64,000 bases of DNA, taken from positions 829,689-893,688 of the forward strand of contig CM021321.1 in the NCBI GenBank assembly GCA_010645155.1, in the 5' to 3' direction. The notes under the pieces are model-generated. The model was not told the DNA's origin, did not search any database, and saw only the letters and a program-made list of their open reading frames with translations. The first letter of the stretch is position 1. Every line of letters starts with the position of its first letter. Position numbers and translations under genes: made by a program. Below are positions 45,458-55,721 of the stretch, one piece after another. The DNA is from Tigriopus japonicus. Its lineage: Eukaryota; Arthropoda; Copepoda; Harpacticoida; Harpacticidae.

Positions 45458-46555
45458 ATGGAATTGGGGCTCAACTTGGAAGACTATGACTTCCAAGGAC
45501 ATTCACAAAAGGATTCGGATAACTCCATATCAAAGAGCGCTGCACTAGACTACCAAGCCAAACAATGCCCACACAAAGTATTATACAATGTTTCACATTA
45601 GGGTTTGTTCCGTTTTTGAATCAATGCCTTTTTTGATTTAGTGGTTTGATAAAACTGAGATCCCAATGGAAGAAACTGACGTTCAAACCTTGAAGTTTGC
45701 CGCCGACCAGGCTTATTTGGAGAAAGATTATGGCAAAGCCTTCCAATTCTTCGAGCATATCTTGAAACGGACCTCAAAAAAGAACATGAGTAATCGAAGA
45801 GATATTATGGAATCGATGGCTCGATGTGCTTTGCATCAAAAACATTTAAATCAAGCCTTGGAATGGGCCTCAGAATTGGTAAGCATTCTTATTTTTTTTT
45901 TAAGTGCATGACAATTACCTATCTATTTGCTTCGTTCTTACAGCACAAGACCTCACATCCCAATAACATCGATCACTTGACAGTCAGTCATGATCTTTTG
46001 AGTCAAATCTATGAAGCCCGAGGTGAACCACAAGAATCCTTGGCTCATTTGAGTCGCATCGTTCATTTCCACCCGTTTGTTCCGGATTTCTGGACTCGGA
46101 TTGGACAAGGCTATGTAGGTCTTAATGGACAAACAGTGGCATATCCGATATCAAATAGCCATTTGAAGCAAGTTCAAGCCTTTTGCTTCATTCGAGCGCT
46201 TGTCTTGTTACAACGGGTGGAGAAAACGGTGCGCTCGTTTGCTAAAAAGCCTAATGAAGAGGGACAAAAAACGTTATTGCAGAAGATTCGATCATTTGCT
46301 TTACATCCCGAAGAGGCGGATAGACTGCAATTCTTTGCCAGTATTGACATTGCTAATCCTAGACTGGACTCGAAAACCGGCGATGATCAATCCGCAACCA
46401 CGGATGAAGGAGACTTCCAAGATCTGGGTCGATCAGAACGGATGAAAGCATTGGAGAAGGAGTTTGAAAACGTACCAGATTCCGATCCACAATGGAATCC
46501 TTCCCAACTAATAGAAGCTTTTGAGCTGGAATGGTTCAAATTTTTGGTCGAGTGA
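45458..46555 (+). CDS. C8orf76-like TPR protein
   Basis: Homologue of the little-studied vertebrate protein C8orf76. Three exons, 45458-45577, 45642-45878 and 45944-46555, all phase 0 and GT-AG, give 322 residues (human about 380). The first join creates QCPHK|WFDKTEIP, which lines up with the vertebrate sequence around its WFYEE motif. After it come TPR-like helices (LKFAADQAYLEKDYGKAFQF, ESMARCALHQKHLNQALEWA, SQIYEARGEPQESLAHLSRI) and the conserved VHFHPFVPDFWTRIGQGY. The C-terminal half is helical and charged. Function unknown; TPRs suggest a protein-binding scaffold. The first exon is short and rests on the splice-site fit and this alignment. Converges with OXT, 148 bp apart. Confidence 0.85.
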
Positions 46556-46591
46556 TGACACACTCACAGGTATTAATTACCGATTGATACG

Positions 46592-46597
46592 TTTATT
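46592..46597 (-). other. Poly(A) signal of the xylosyltransferase gene
   Basis: Minus-strand AATAAA (TTTATT on plus) 107 bp past the OXT stop codon, only 37 bp from the stop of the convergent C8orf76-like gene. Confidence 0.55.
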
Positions 46598-46691
46598 GGT
46601 CAGTTCTTGACAATTGTTTCTTTGATATTCTTCCATTGCTTAATTCGGAGGTTCTTGATGCATCCAGTAAATATTTATCACATTAGCGAAA

Positions 46692-46697
46692 AATAAA
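46692..46697 (+). other. Poly(A) signal of the C8orf76-like gene
   Basis: Plus-strand AATAAA 137 bp after the C8orf76-like stop and 7 bp before the OXT stop codon on the other strand, so the cleavage site would fall at about the end of the OXT coding region. Confidence 0.5.
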
Positions 46698-46703
46698 CTC
46701 GCA

Positions 46704-49478
46704 TTAGGACAACAGGCCAGTGTCGGGGTTGACATCGGTGATTTTTGATTTTGGATCTTGACTAAATGAACTCCAAGGTTGGCCATGACATGAGGGTATT
46801 TGAACTGTAATTTGATCTTGAGAGATGGCACACATGGACTTGATATTGAGAAAGGAAGAGGCCAGATTGCTGATGAACGACTTCACATCGGGATCTGAAT
46901 TCAAAAGTTGTGCCGAGAACCTCGGATGAGAAAGAGATGGATGCGTGTGAGGCAAAACCGCGTATCTAGGTTCGATGTCGAAGGTTGCAATGTCCTGAGA
47001 TAAATTCGAACCCTGATGAAGTTCCTGCCATTGCTTTTGATCTGGGATCAGGGACGGCAGGATTGGAAATATGGGGAACATTATCTCTGCGATCATTTGG
47101 CCGTCTACAATGGCTTGAACGGTCCATATTCCAGGATGAATTGGACGGGACAGCCCACACGAAATAGCATCCAGGGGTGAGGTAGCATTGTTGAACTTTT
47201 TGGTGGTTACAGCTGATAATGTCCCATTTGGATCGAACCAAGCGAAAGTGACTGCGAGCGTCAAGTTCGAAGCATCAGACTGATACAGTAGATAAGGCTC
47301 TGATTCTGGCCCCATGAATTCAAACAGATTGCGAAACACTTGTTCCTTCTTATCATATTCTGATCCAACACGCATGTCCATACTTAACTCTTCCAACGGC
47401 AATGTTTGTCTCTGCAAAGTGGGCACTATCATTACTTCGAATAGCGCTTCACTCGGTTCACTTGTTAGGAAGAGCACCAAAATCCCTTGTAGTTGGTCAT
47501 TTGTTTGGTAAGATGTGATTTCTAAAATTTTGTCAAACGTTCTCTTTGGAGATTGCTGTCGTAAAAACTCTTGAATGACAGTGGAAGCCACGCTCAGATA
47601 TTCCAAGTTTGGACTTGGTGACATGTCTTGATAATGGTAGACGTTCTGCCAATAGCAATGCACATTGGTGAGATTAGCTTGGAAATCTGAGCCGTAGATG
47701 TATTGATCTAATTCAAAAAGAATGCGTTGATTAATGACGGCCTCGAATTTCCGTCCAAAATAAAGCGGCCTCTTTTCTGCTCCCAAAAGGCGATTCCAAT
47801 CGGAGGGCTTGAAATCATTGGGACTACAACCACACCAGTCCACGACTGCTTTGTGTTGGCATTTGCAGCCTTGCTTCCGATTCCAATTGGTGAGATGAAG
47901 ATTGTTGTTGAGAATGGTGGAGCAAAACTCCGTGTTTTTCAAGACAATATGAAAGAAAGCCTCGGCTGGAAGAAGGGCAAAATTGAAAAATCGCTTCAAT
48001 CCATCTAAAGTGTCGTCCGTTCCGTGAATGAGGTACTCAACGAAATCACGATACAAACATATCCAATCAGATCCTCCGTCGATCTGGATTCCCATGGGGA
48101 TTTGTCGGGATCCGATGCGATACATATGATTGTCACATTCGACAAAGGTCTTGTCCATACCCTGTTTCTTAATGAATGTGGGAGCATCACGACCATGGGA
48201 TTTCACGAAATTTCGTCCTCGGTTGATGGTGAGGAAGTGAACCAGCTCTTGAGGATCTTTAATTGGATAATCGGATTCTGACAGGTTCATCACAAAGCTC
48301 CAGTCCCAATCGAGAGTGAGAAGAACTTTCATGCAGTGTAAAAGCATCTGAAGTAATGAGGATCCTCCCCAAATCGTGGCCATTCGATCTGGGACTAAAC
48401 GGATATTAGGAAATTGACTCTCCAACGGAAGCAACTCGCGATACAAATATTCTTGTCTGGAATCTACATGGATTAGGAAGTAATTGTCCACATGATAAAG
48501 ACGACGGATCAGTCGGCGAACTTGTCGAACGGCACGACCACTCAAAGTTAGAAGATACACAACTCGAACCGGCGTTTCTAAGGCTTTTGCGATTTCTTGC
48601 GTTGCAGGAGCCGGTTTTAACGGGATTAAACCGGTCTGATAGACATCCATGGCCAAATAGCCTCCACATTTTTCTTTGGTATTCCCTGCACATGGGTAAT
48701 TGCACTTTGACTTCTCCGGCTCAAAACGATCGGCATCGTTTGGCCTTTCGCTGCCACAAAAGCACTCAACTCCGTATTGAAGTCCGGCGTAAAGATAGCC
48801 GGATTCCGTGCAAAGCATCAGACACTTTTGTTTCCCAAGGTGTGTCTTAAAAGAAGTCATTCCACCGTTCAAGATCCGTTTGGAGAATGAATCCTTGTAG
48901 CACCCCAAATGATTACCCACCACTCTGGAATCGATGCTTTGAACACATCGGTTTTTGAGGTTTTTGGGAAAGAGCTGGGCACGAGCTGCCAAACACGTGA
49001 CATTGGCAATTTGCGACCGGCAACTTTTAGACTTGGCTCGACGAAGTGCAGACTTGGCCTCTTTTGCGAATTCTTGTTCGGGACAATTGACCCAAACATC
49101 GTATTCCTCAAAGTACCACTCGGTGGTATTGTCTAAAGGCGCGGATAATGTGGATGGCGTGGTCGATGCGAGTATTCTGGGCGATGGAGCACTGTCTAGT
49201 GTCTTGTTTGGTCCGAGAGAGAACATAATTCCAATGATCAATTGGAACCCAAAGAGTGCGGCAAGGACCATTAAAAGCACTTGAATTTTTCTGAAGAAAG
49301 ACCACGGTGCCATTGCGGTTGATTTCAGTTCTTTTCCCGATATCCAAGGTTTTGAAGCATACTTGTCTTCAAAATGTTGTGGCTTGTTGTCTCCCTTGAC
49401 CTCTTCTCTGGGAACCGCCGAAACAGAGTCCCTCTGACTGTCAATATCGCTAGGGCTCCGTATTCTAGTGCGAAACAT
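46704..49478 (-). CDS. oxt: Peptide O-xylosyltransferase
   Basis: Golgi type II enzyme that transfers xylose from UDP-xylose to serine of proteoglycan core proteins, the first step of heparan and chondroitin sulfate chains. One uninterrupted 924-residue frame, start ATG 49476-49478; Drosophila OXT has about 876. Features: short cytoplasmic tail, signal anchor (about 66-86; VLLMVLAALFGFQLIIGIMF), stem, WSC domain (189-282; LGCYKDSFSKRILNGG, ECFCGSERPN, CAGNTKEKCGGY), GT14 catalytic domain (303-570; VRVVYLLTLSGR, FLIHVDSRQEYLYREL, WDWSFVMNLSESDYPIKD, GGSDWICLYRDFVEYL) and the C-terminal xylosyltransferase domain containing GCKCQHKAVVDWCGCSPNDF. All expected motifs are intact. The WSC domain is usual in invertebrate OXT and absent from vertebrate XYLT1/2. 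Confidence 0.96.
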   Translation of the reverse strand: MFRTRIRSPSDIDSQRDSVSAVPREEVKGDNKPQHFEDKYASKPWISGKELKSTAMAPWSFFRKIQVLLMVLAALFGFQLIIGIMFSLGPNKTLDSAPSPRILASTTPSTLSAPLDNTTEWYFEEYDVWVNCPEQEFAKEAKSALRRAKSKSCRSQIANVTCLAARAQLFPKNLKNRCVQSIDSRVVGNHLGCYKDSFSKRILNGGMTSFKTHLGKQKCLMLCTESGYLYAGLQYGVECFCGSERPNDADRFEPEKSKCNYPCAGNTKEKCGGYLAMDVYQTGLIPLKPAPATQEIAKALETPVRVVYLLTLSGRAVRQVRRLIRRLYHVDNYFLIHVDSRQEYLYRELLPLESQFPNIRLVPDRMATIWGGSSLLQMLLHCMKVLLTLDWDWSFVMNLSESDYPIKDPQELVHFLTINRGRNFVKSHGRDAPTFIKKQGMDKTFVECDNHMYRIGSRQIPMGIQIDGGSDWICLYRDFVEYLIHGTDDTLDGLKRFFNFALLPAEAFFHIVLKNTEFCSTILNNNLHLTNWNRKQGCKCQHKAVVDWCGCSPNDFKPSDWNRLLGAEKRPLYFGRKFEAVINQRILFELDQYIYGSDFQANLTNVHCYWQNVYHYQDMSPSPNLEYLSVASTVIQEFLRQQSPKRTFDKILEITSYQTNDQLQGILVLFLTSEPSEALFEVMIVPTLQRQTLPLEELSMDMRVGSEYDKKEQVFRNLFEFMGPESEPYLLYQSDASNLTLAVTFAWFDPNGTLSAVTTKKFNNATSPLDAISCGLSRPIHPGIWTVQAIVDGQMIAEIMFPIFPILPSLIPDQKQWQELHQGSNLSQDIATFDIEPRYAVLPHTHPSLSHPRFSAQLLNSDPDVKSFISNLASSFLNIKSMCAISQDQITVQIPSCHGQPWSSFSQDPKSKITDVNPDTGLLS

Positions 49479-51634
49479 GGTGTTGGTGAAAGGATCTTAC
49501 TTTCTCTTCACTGTCGATCACCGAGCCCTTCGCCCAGAAATGAGACTATGTCCAACAATCGAATACACTGACAGATGTTTTCCACTCATCAACAGCCGGT
49601 ATTTTCCAATCCAAAATTGTTCACTCTATGTATTTGTCGACAAGGGAATGGCAAGGTCCTGTTGTTCTTGTCTCCGCGGGCGCGACTGTCGGCTTTTGAC
49701 TTGAATTCTCTAATTCAATGATAGCCATTCATATGTCGGGATCCCGTTCGTTCGTTCGTTCGTTCGCTATTCCTTCCATCCCCAAGTAATTGGAAGTGCA
49801 TAATTAATCTCCTATGGAGAATATGAACTGGCAAAACATTGAGGATTTGTGGGCGAGAAACTGTGAGCGAGCGGGAGTTACACTTTCCTTCAACAAATAG
49901 TACATGCTTGATGTCGGTCGGAAGGAAACAAAGGCCGCCAAGTGAAGGAGGAAGGGTCCATGTGTTGTTGTTGCTGTCGTCAAAGAAGGGCTGGCTTTTC
50001 ATTCCCCTCTCAAGAACTTGTGCAATACCGATATTTTACGTGCCAGAAAAGCGACACAGACAAGTGGAACGTCTCCAAAAGAAATGAGTGAACCCACCAA
50101 ACTCAAACTAACCGCACGCTCACTGCGAAAAAAAGAACCTTCCGAACAAGCAACTTCGAACAGTGCCCAAGTACGTGTGTTTGGGCGTGTAGGAAAGTGC
50201 AGGATGTAGAAATGTAGTTCAGCAACAAGCGTTGAGCATAGAGCACTCACTCGTACTCTGCTTGAATGGGTACGTGTGAGCGTACTTGTACTTGTCGTGT
50301 GGCAAATGTAATGAATGTCCTTCTCGGTGTTCGGTTTTAATGGCGCGGTTAATTGGCCAAACGTGAGCCAGCTAACTTTGGAACGACACCAAAGGTCTTC
50401 TGTTACTCTGACAGACAGAATGTGCTTCCACGCTGATGATAACTACAGTACTGCTCCAGATGATGAGAGGATCATAAGACAATGGGGAAAATAGTCTGAC
50501 TTTTCCCGTTCTTGATGTTGGTGCTCAGTTTTTTGCTGTCCTCCTCACTGGGTTGAATACTTGGCAAGGTTTTCGTTCAGAGAGCACACACACGCGCGGT
50601 CAAGCAAGCACTCACTCTACTTTTCATTTAGGATAGATAGAGTGCGTGTGTGTGTATAGTCGCTCTCGAAACACAATGTGAGTGTGAGAACGTGTTTGCT
50701 ACTTGATCCACCTCCATCCAATGCCACATTATTAAACGGACAGAAGACCCACAAGAGGACATACTCATATCTGAAACAAAACTATGGCTGGTTATTCGAT
50801 TTTCCGCGTTGAACATGTAAGTAGTGTGGTCTATTTCCAATGCTCCAAACTGTGATCAGAAGCTGTACTGGATAGATACACTTGACCATCCGAACGCAAG
50901 GGTTAGAAATAAAACCCTTGCCGCATTAACGAATAGCAACTTGGACATGGGACGATAGGTGGTGATATTATGATCAACAACAACAACTAAAGATCTTGCC
51001 ATGATCAAGTTTTGACAGTCGAATATAATGAGCCCAAAGTTGGCGCGGAGGGGACAAAACTCGTTTTTGAGGCAACCAAGTCTCTACTATTGCTACTACC
51101 TACTATTTAGTCGGACGCTCTATCTATCTAAGTACGTACGTGCTACACATACAATTTAGTGCACAGTGTAAGTAAGTAGTGATTGTGTGTGAGAGAGTTT
51201 GTATGCAAGGAATTTGTCAGCTCAGCTCAACGTCCATCGAGGATCGAGTGGGGGAGGTGTTATCGCCAACAACAACTTCTCTCACAAATTGTGAGCATCA
51301 TCATTGAATAAGTGGATAGATAGATAAAGCTCACTCAATTCCGCTTAACCCAAGAGAATACGAACCACTCACAATCTACGACTCCTCAAGCTGCAATTTT
51401 CAACGTGCCAGCCATTGGGATCGAGTGAGTGTTTGCTGGTGGCGTTGGTTGAAAGAAGAAATCGAAAGCTGCAAACAACCTCTGGATTCTCTATTCCTTG
51501 GCATTTTTAATCCCTTTGCGTCCTTTTTTCGATTGACTCGCAGAGTGTTGTTATTTGTCAGTGATCCTGATGATCAGTGATAGATCGGAAGTTAGCGTCT
51601 CAGTACCACGTGTTTGAACAAATCAGTCGCCATT
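49479..51634. other. Divergent promoter region between OXT and MED15
   Basis: 2.2 kb between two divergent gene starts. Contains a (TTCG)n microsatellite at 49743-49767 and GT/GTGC-rich stretches at about 50640-50690. Long open frames here do not look like proteins. Untranslated first exons of either gene may lie here. Confidence 0.5.
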
Positions 51635-54600
51635 ATGATGAGCAACAACAATTTACCCCCAACAATGGGCGATGGTCTTTCCATGGGCTTGGATCAAAGT
51701 TGGAAGACGGAGCAATTCAGATTCGAGGCAGTTCAAAAGCTGACTCAAGCCTTCCAAGAATCCCAACGTGGTTCCAATCGTACTTTGGGCAACGGAACAC
51801 AAGCCGAGGAACTCGAGAAAAGTATTTGCAAAAAAGCCGAGTCCCAAAGGCAATACTTGGAACTCTTGGAAAAATGTATCAACGTGGTGCGCCGCATGGG
51901 ACAACAACAGCAACAACAACAGCAAATGCCACAACAGCCCCAGTTACAACAATTGCAACAACAACAACCTCAGCAACAGTCTTTGTTCAACTCCTCCGGT
52001 GGGGGAATTGTGACTTCCATCGAATCTCGTCCAAGATCCACCAACGTCGAGATGGTGGGGGATCATCGACATGTCTCCATGGGCATGATTGGACAACAAT
52101 CAGAGGTAAGTTCCCTTTCCAAAATTGACTATTCTTTTCATGACAAGAATTACGAGCTCATGTGTGGAGTTTCAAAAGGCAACAATCCGAGTGCATTTTC
52201 AAATTTAAGGCGTTTCAGCTTAGTTTAAGCAAAGTTATGGCCGTCAACCATTCAGTTCTATCAAATGTCTTGTGTTCCAAGCTCATACTGCTCAAGCTAC
52301 CGGGATCAGCTGATCTCATATGGGAGATAGCATGAATCGAAACGTTCTTTCTCTTAATTATTATCAAATGGTGCGGAATTTGAACGCCAAAATGCAATCT
52401 CGGGCAAAAAAAGTTCATCAAATTTTCCGGAAAACTTCAAGAGTTATTCTTACCATATTAGTACGTCCCTCTTGCACACTAAATACTAAACAACCCTGTC
52501 CCGGTACGTCCATAAACAGCGACCAAGCTAGTAACTCTCATCTAGCTCTGGATGGGTCTTTTCATCCGTGGATAGGCTTGCCATCGGGAAAGAAATCTGA
52601 TTGAGTGAAGGCGCAGCTCCAGGATGAGGGTTCGAATCTCAGCAAGAGACGTTTCCAAATGATATTTTGAGCGAAAAAACTCATACTAGAATTAGGGCAA
52701 CGCCCTTCAAATACTAGGACCTCTTTTCAAAATCTGTCATAACTGACCCAATTTGGGCCTAAAAAATGACACTCTTGGCTGGCGATATTCTGGCCGCCCT
52801 GATTACGCTACCAGAGCCAAAACGAAGCCTACCCAATCTGGTAGCCAAGAAGGCCAAAGAATCCTGTGGAGACGCCACTCACTCACTCTCTCTCTCTGTC
52901 TTCCTGCGTGGATTTCTTCTTGCCTGCCCCGACTACTAATACGAAGTTTACTATTAGTAAACTCGCAGCGCTTACCTTAACAGCATAACATTGTTAATGA
53001 TTTAGCCTGAATATTAGGCTTCAAACCGGCATAATATTGTGTAATTTCGTGTTGAGTGACATTGGGGGTGGTGATTACTTTTGTAGGAGCCCAAGATGAT
53101 GCCTCAACACCCTGTTCCACAACAACAATTGGGTCCGGGCGGTTCCGGTCCCGTGGGGGTACAAGGTCTGTCCCATGGGGGACGCATGCCAGTGTCCAGT
53201 CAATCCATGATGAACATGCAGCCTCAACCCGGCCAAATGGGCATGCAGCACATTATTCGGGTAACTACTTGTAAAACTTTCAAATATGCTCTGAATCTGT
53301 ATTATTAACGTGCCACGTGTTCTTTTGCACTGTTTTTTCTTTTTAGCCGGGCATGAATCCAGGCAATAATCCGGCTGCCAGTCAACTCCAACAGCGACTT
53401 TTGGCCAATCGGGGCATGCCTGGACCCGGTAACCCCATGATGAACAATCTACCCCCGAATATGGCACCGCGGGGAATCAATATGGGACAGGTGGGTAGTC
53501 AATGAAATCTCGATTTTTGTCAGCGGAGAGTCATTGAGAGTTTCAATTATAGATGATGCCGAATCGGATGGGGAATATGGGTGGGATGGGCCCGGCGCAG
53601 TCCATGGGCAATCCGATGATGAACCAGACCAGCATGGGACCATCGATGAGTCAGAGAGCACCGCCGCCGATGTACAATGTCAGTCCTCACAATATGACGC
53701 CCGGTGGCTCACCGGCTAATATGGGCATGATGTCCCAATCGCCGGTGGCTGGACAATATATTCACTCTCCACAGGTAAAACGGGTTCACAACGAGCGTGA
53801 TTATTAGAGATGCTTTTGGCTGAAATTGTAATCGGCAGGAGAAGAGGGACCTTGTCTAGATCTTTTAAAAATGTATTTAAAGATAATCGCAAACTACCGA
53901 CTTGTCCCATAAATAAAATTTGCTCCAATGCCAGCCAACCTTTATCGAAGTCGCCTACACTCGAAATGAATTGTGCTTAGAATCATGGCAGACATTTGAA
54001 TTAGCGCTTTGATGTCACGTAATGAGTTTCTTTCATTCATGGCAATTGTTCGCTCAATTTGAGAAATTGCGTTCAGCGAGGGATTTCTTGTCAAAATCAA
54101 AAACCAAATTCATTATCTTGAGTGTCGACTTGAGTAAAGACCCTTACCTACACTTGTGTTATACTTCGAAAATGAGACTTCTTAAAAGCTATGCTGCCAT
54201 CTTGTACCGGACCTTTGGGGTAACTCCGGATGGTTTATAAAGCTTTCCGATCCAACTTCTAGACTTAGCTTCAAACACCTCTCATTAAATCCTTGGATGG
54301 TCAGCATCAAATTCCATAATGGGTTCCCTCATTTCAGCAAGCCCCAATTCCCTCTCCAGCCGGAGGAGGGCCACGAAGCATGGCTCCATCCCCGTTATCC
54401 AGTGCAAATACGCCTAATCCTCAAGATTCATCTTCCACTCAAGATGAGCAGGCCTATCTGGAGAAGGTCCGCCAATTGGCGAAGTACATCGAGCCCCTCA
54501 GGATTATGATCTCGAGGATTGGATCTAGCGACCAAGTGAAACTCGATAAAATGAAAAAGCTCCTCGATATCTTGTCCAATCCAACCAAGAGAATGCCTAT

Positions 54601-55240
54601 TGAGACCTTGAAGAAGTGTGAAGACGTCCTCGTGCGGCTGAAACTCGACACCGAGACTCGCCCCGAGAGCACTGTCAATCCTTTACTTGAGGCTGTTTAC
54701 AATCTTCGTACATCGTCAAAGACTCAATCGGTTCATCTGAACCACACACTCCAGCGGACCTTTGGTGCCCCTCTCGAGGCTTTATATGGTCCCGAAATCT
54801 CTTTGCCCCCTCTTCCCAAACGACGAAGGGTTGAAGAGGAATCATCCAGTGATATCCCGCACATTCTTCAGGGAGAAGTGGCTCGCCTTCAGTCCCATTT
54901 CAAGGTTCAACTGGACCAATCCCAACCGACCCAGCATGTTGGTCAGGTCAATCTTACTTGTCAGCTCGAGGATCCGAATCTACCTTCGGTTCCACCAATT
55001 TCCGTGACCATTCCCGAGGACTATCCGGATGTCCCACCCATTTGTGATGCGGATCTCACCGAGTATTTCGCCACTCCATTCCTTCAACGGGTTCAAACTG
55101 CTCTGACCAGTCGGTTGTCTAAAATGCCGCCGAATTTTACTCTCTCTCAGCTTTTGAGTGCTTGGGAATTTTCTGTGCGGTCTGCGTGTTCTCCAAAACC
55201 CAATCATGTCACAATTGGCACCGCCATTTTTGGTATGTAA
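51635..55240 (+). CDS. MED15: Mediator complex subunit 15
   Basis: Tail-module subunit of Mediator that contacts transcription activators through an N-terminal KIX domain. Five exons: 51635-52105, 53087-53260, 53347-53490, 53553-53774 and 54338-55240; all phase 0 and GT-AG, 637 residues. ATG 51635 is the first in frame; a second ATG follows at once. The KIX-like domain spans about 16-85 (WKTEQFRFEAVQKLTQAF, ICKKAESQRQYLELLEKCIN), then a glutamine run, a Met/Gly/Pro/Asn-rich middle (exons 2-4) and the conserved C-terminal Med15 domain (QAYLEKVRQLAKYIEPLRIM, KKLLDILSNPTKRMPIETL, ILQGEVARLQSHF, LPSVPPISVTIPEDYP, TPFLQRVQTALTSRL). The first intron is 981 bp, much longer than most here. AATAAA at 55275-55280. 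Confidence 0.95.
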
Positions 55241-55721
55241 ATCCCGCCGCTCAGATTGAGGAGCACAATTGGAAAATAAATAGAATTAAAAACATCATAA
55301 ACGCTTTCTTGGAAACATATTTGTTTATTATTTTTTAATATAATCCGTAGCATAATGGTTTGTGGTGGTTTGATAAAATGTCGGATTTTGTTGTGTTCGG
55401 TTGCAATTAACCCGTCTGCGAGTGTAAAATATGCGATCGCTTTCACGATCTAGCCAAGGTTATTTTTATCAGTACCTAAATTATTGACTTTTTATTCATA
55501 CTTGTATGTAGGGAACCGAGCAAACGACTTGGTTTTTTTTTTCTTTTACTTTTTTGTATGGAGTCAAATACTCTCCCACTTGCAAGAGCACAGTGAATGA
55601 TTCCATCATCCAGATCCATGGATGAAACAAATATTCCACAAAGTTATGGGGAGAAAAGCCGAAAGGGATTGAGAAAGAGAACTAGGAAAAGATGCTCGCG
55701 CAGCAAAAAACCTCACTTCAA
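55241..55721. other. Convergent 3' region of MED15 and ATG9
   Basis: Contains the plus-strand AATAAA of MED15 (55275-55280) and minus-strand AATAAA sites for ATG9 at 55491-55496 and 55324-55329. No gene. Confidence 0.55.

Noticed and set aside
52600..52660. B-box-like GGGTTCGAATCTC in the first MED15 intron
   Set aside because: No matching A box at the right distance and no acceptor stem, so neither tRNA nor SINE can be supported.
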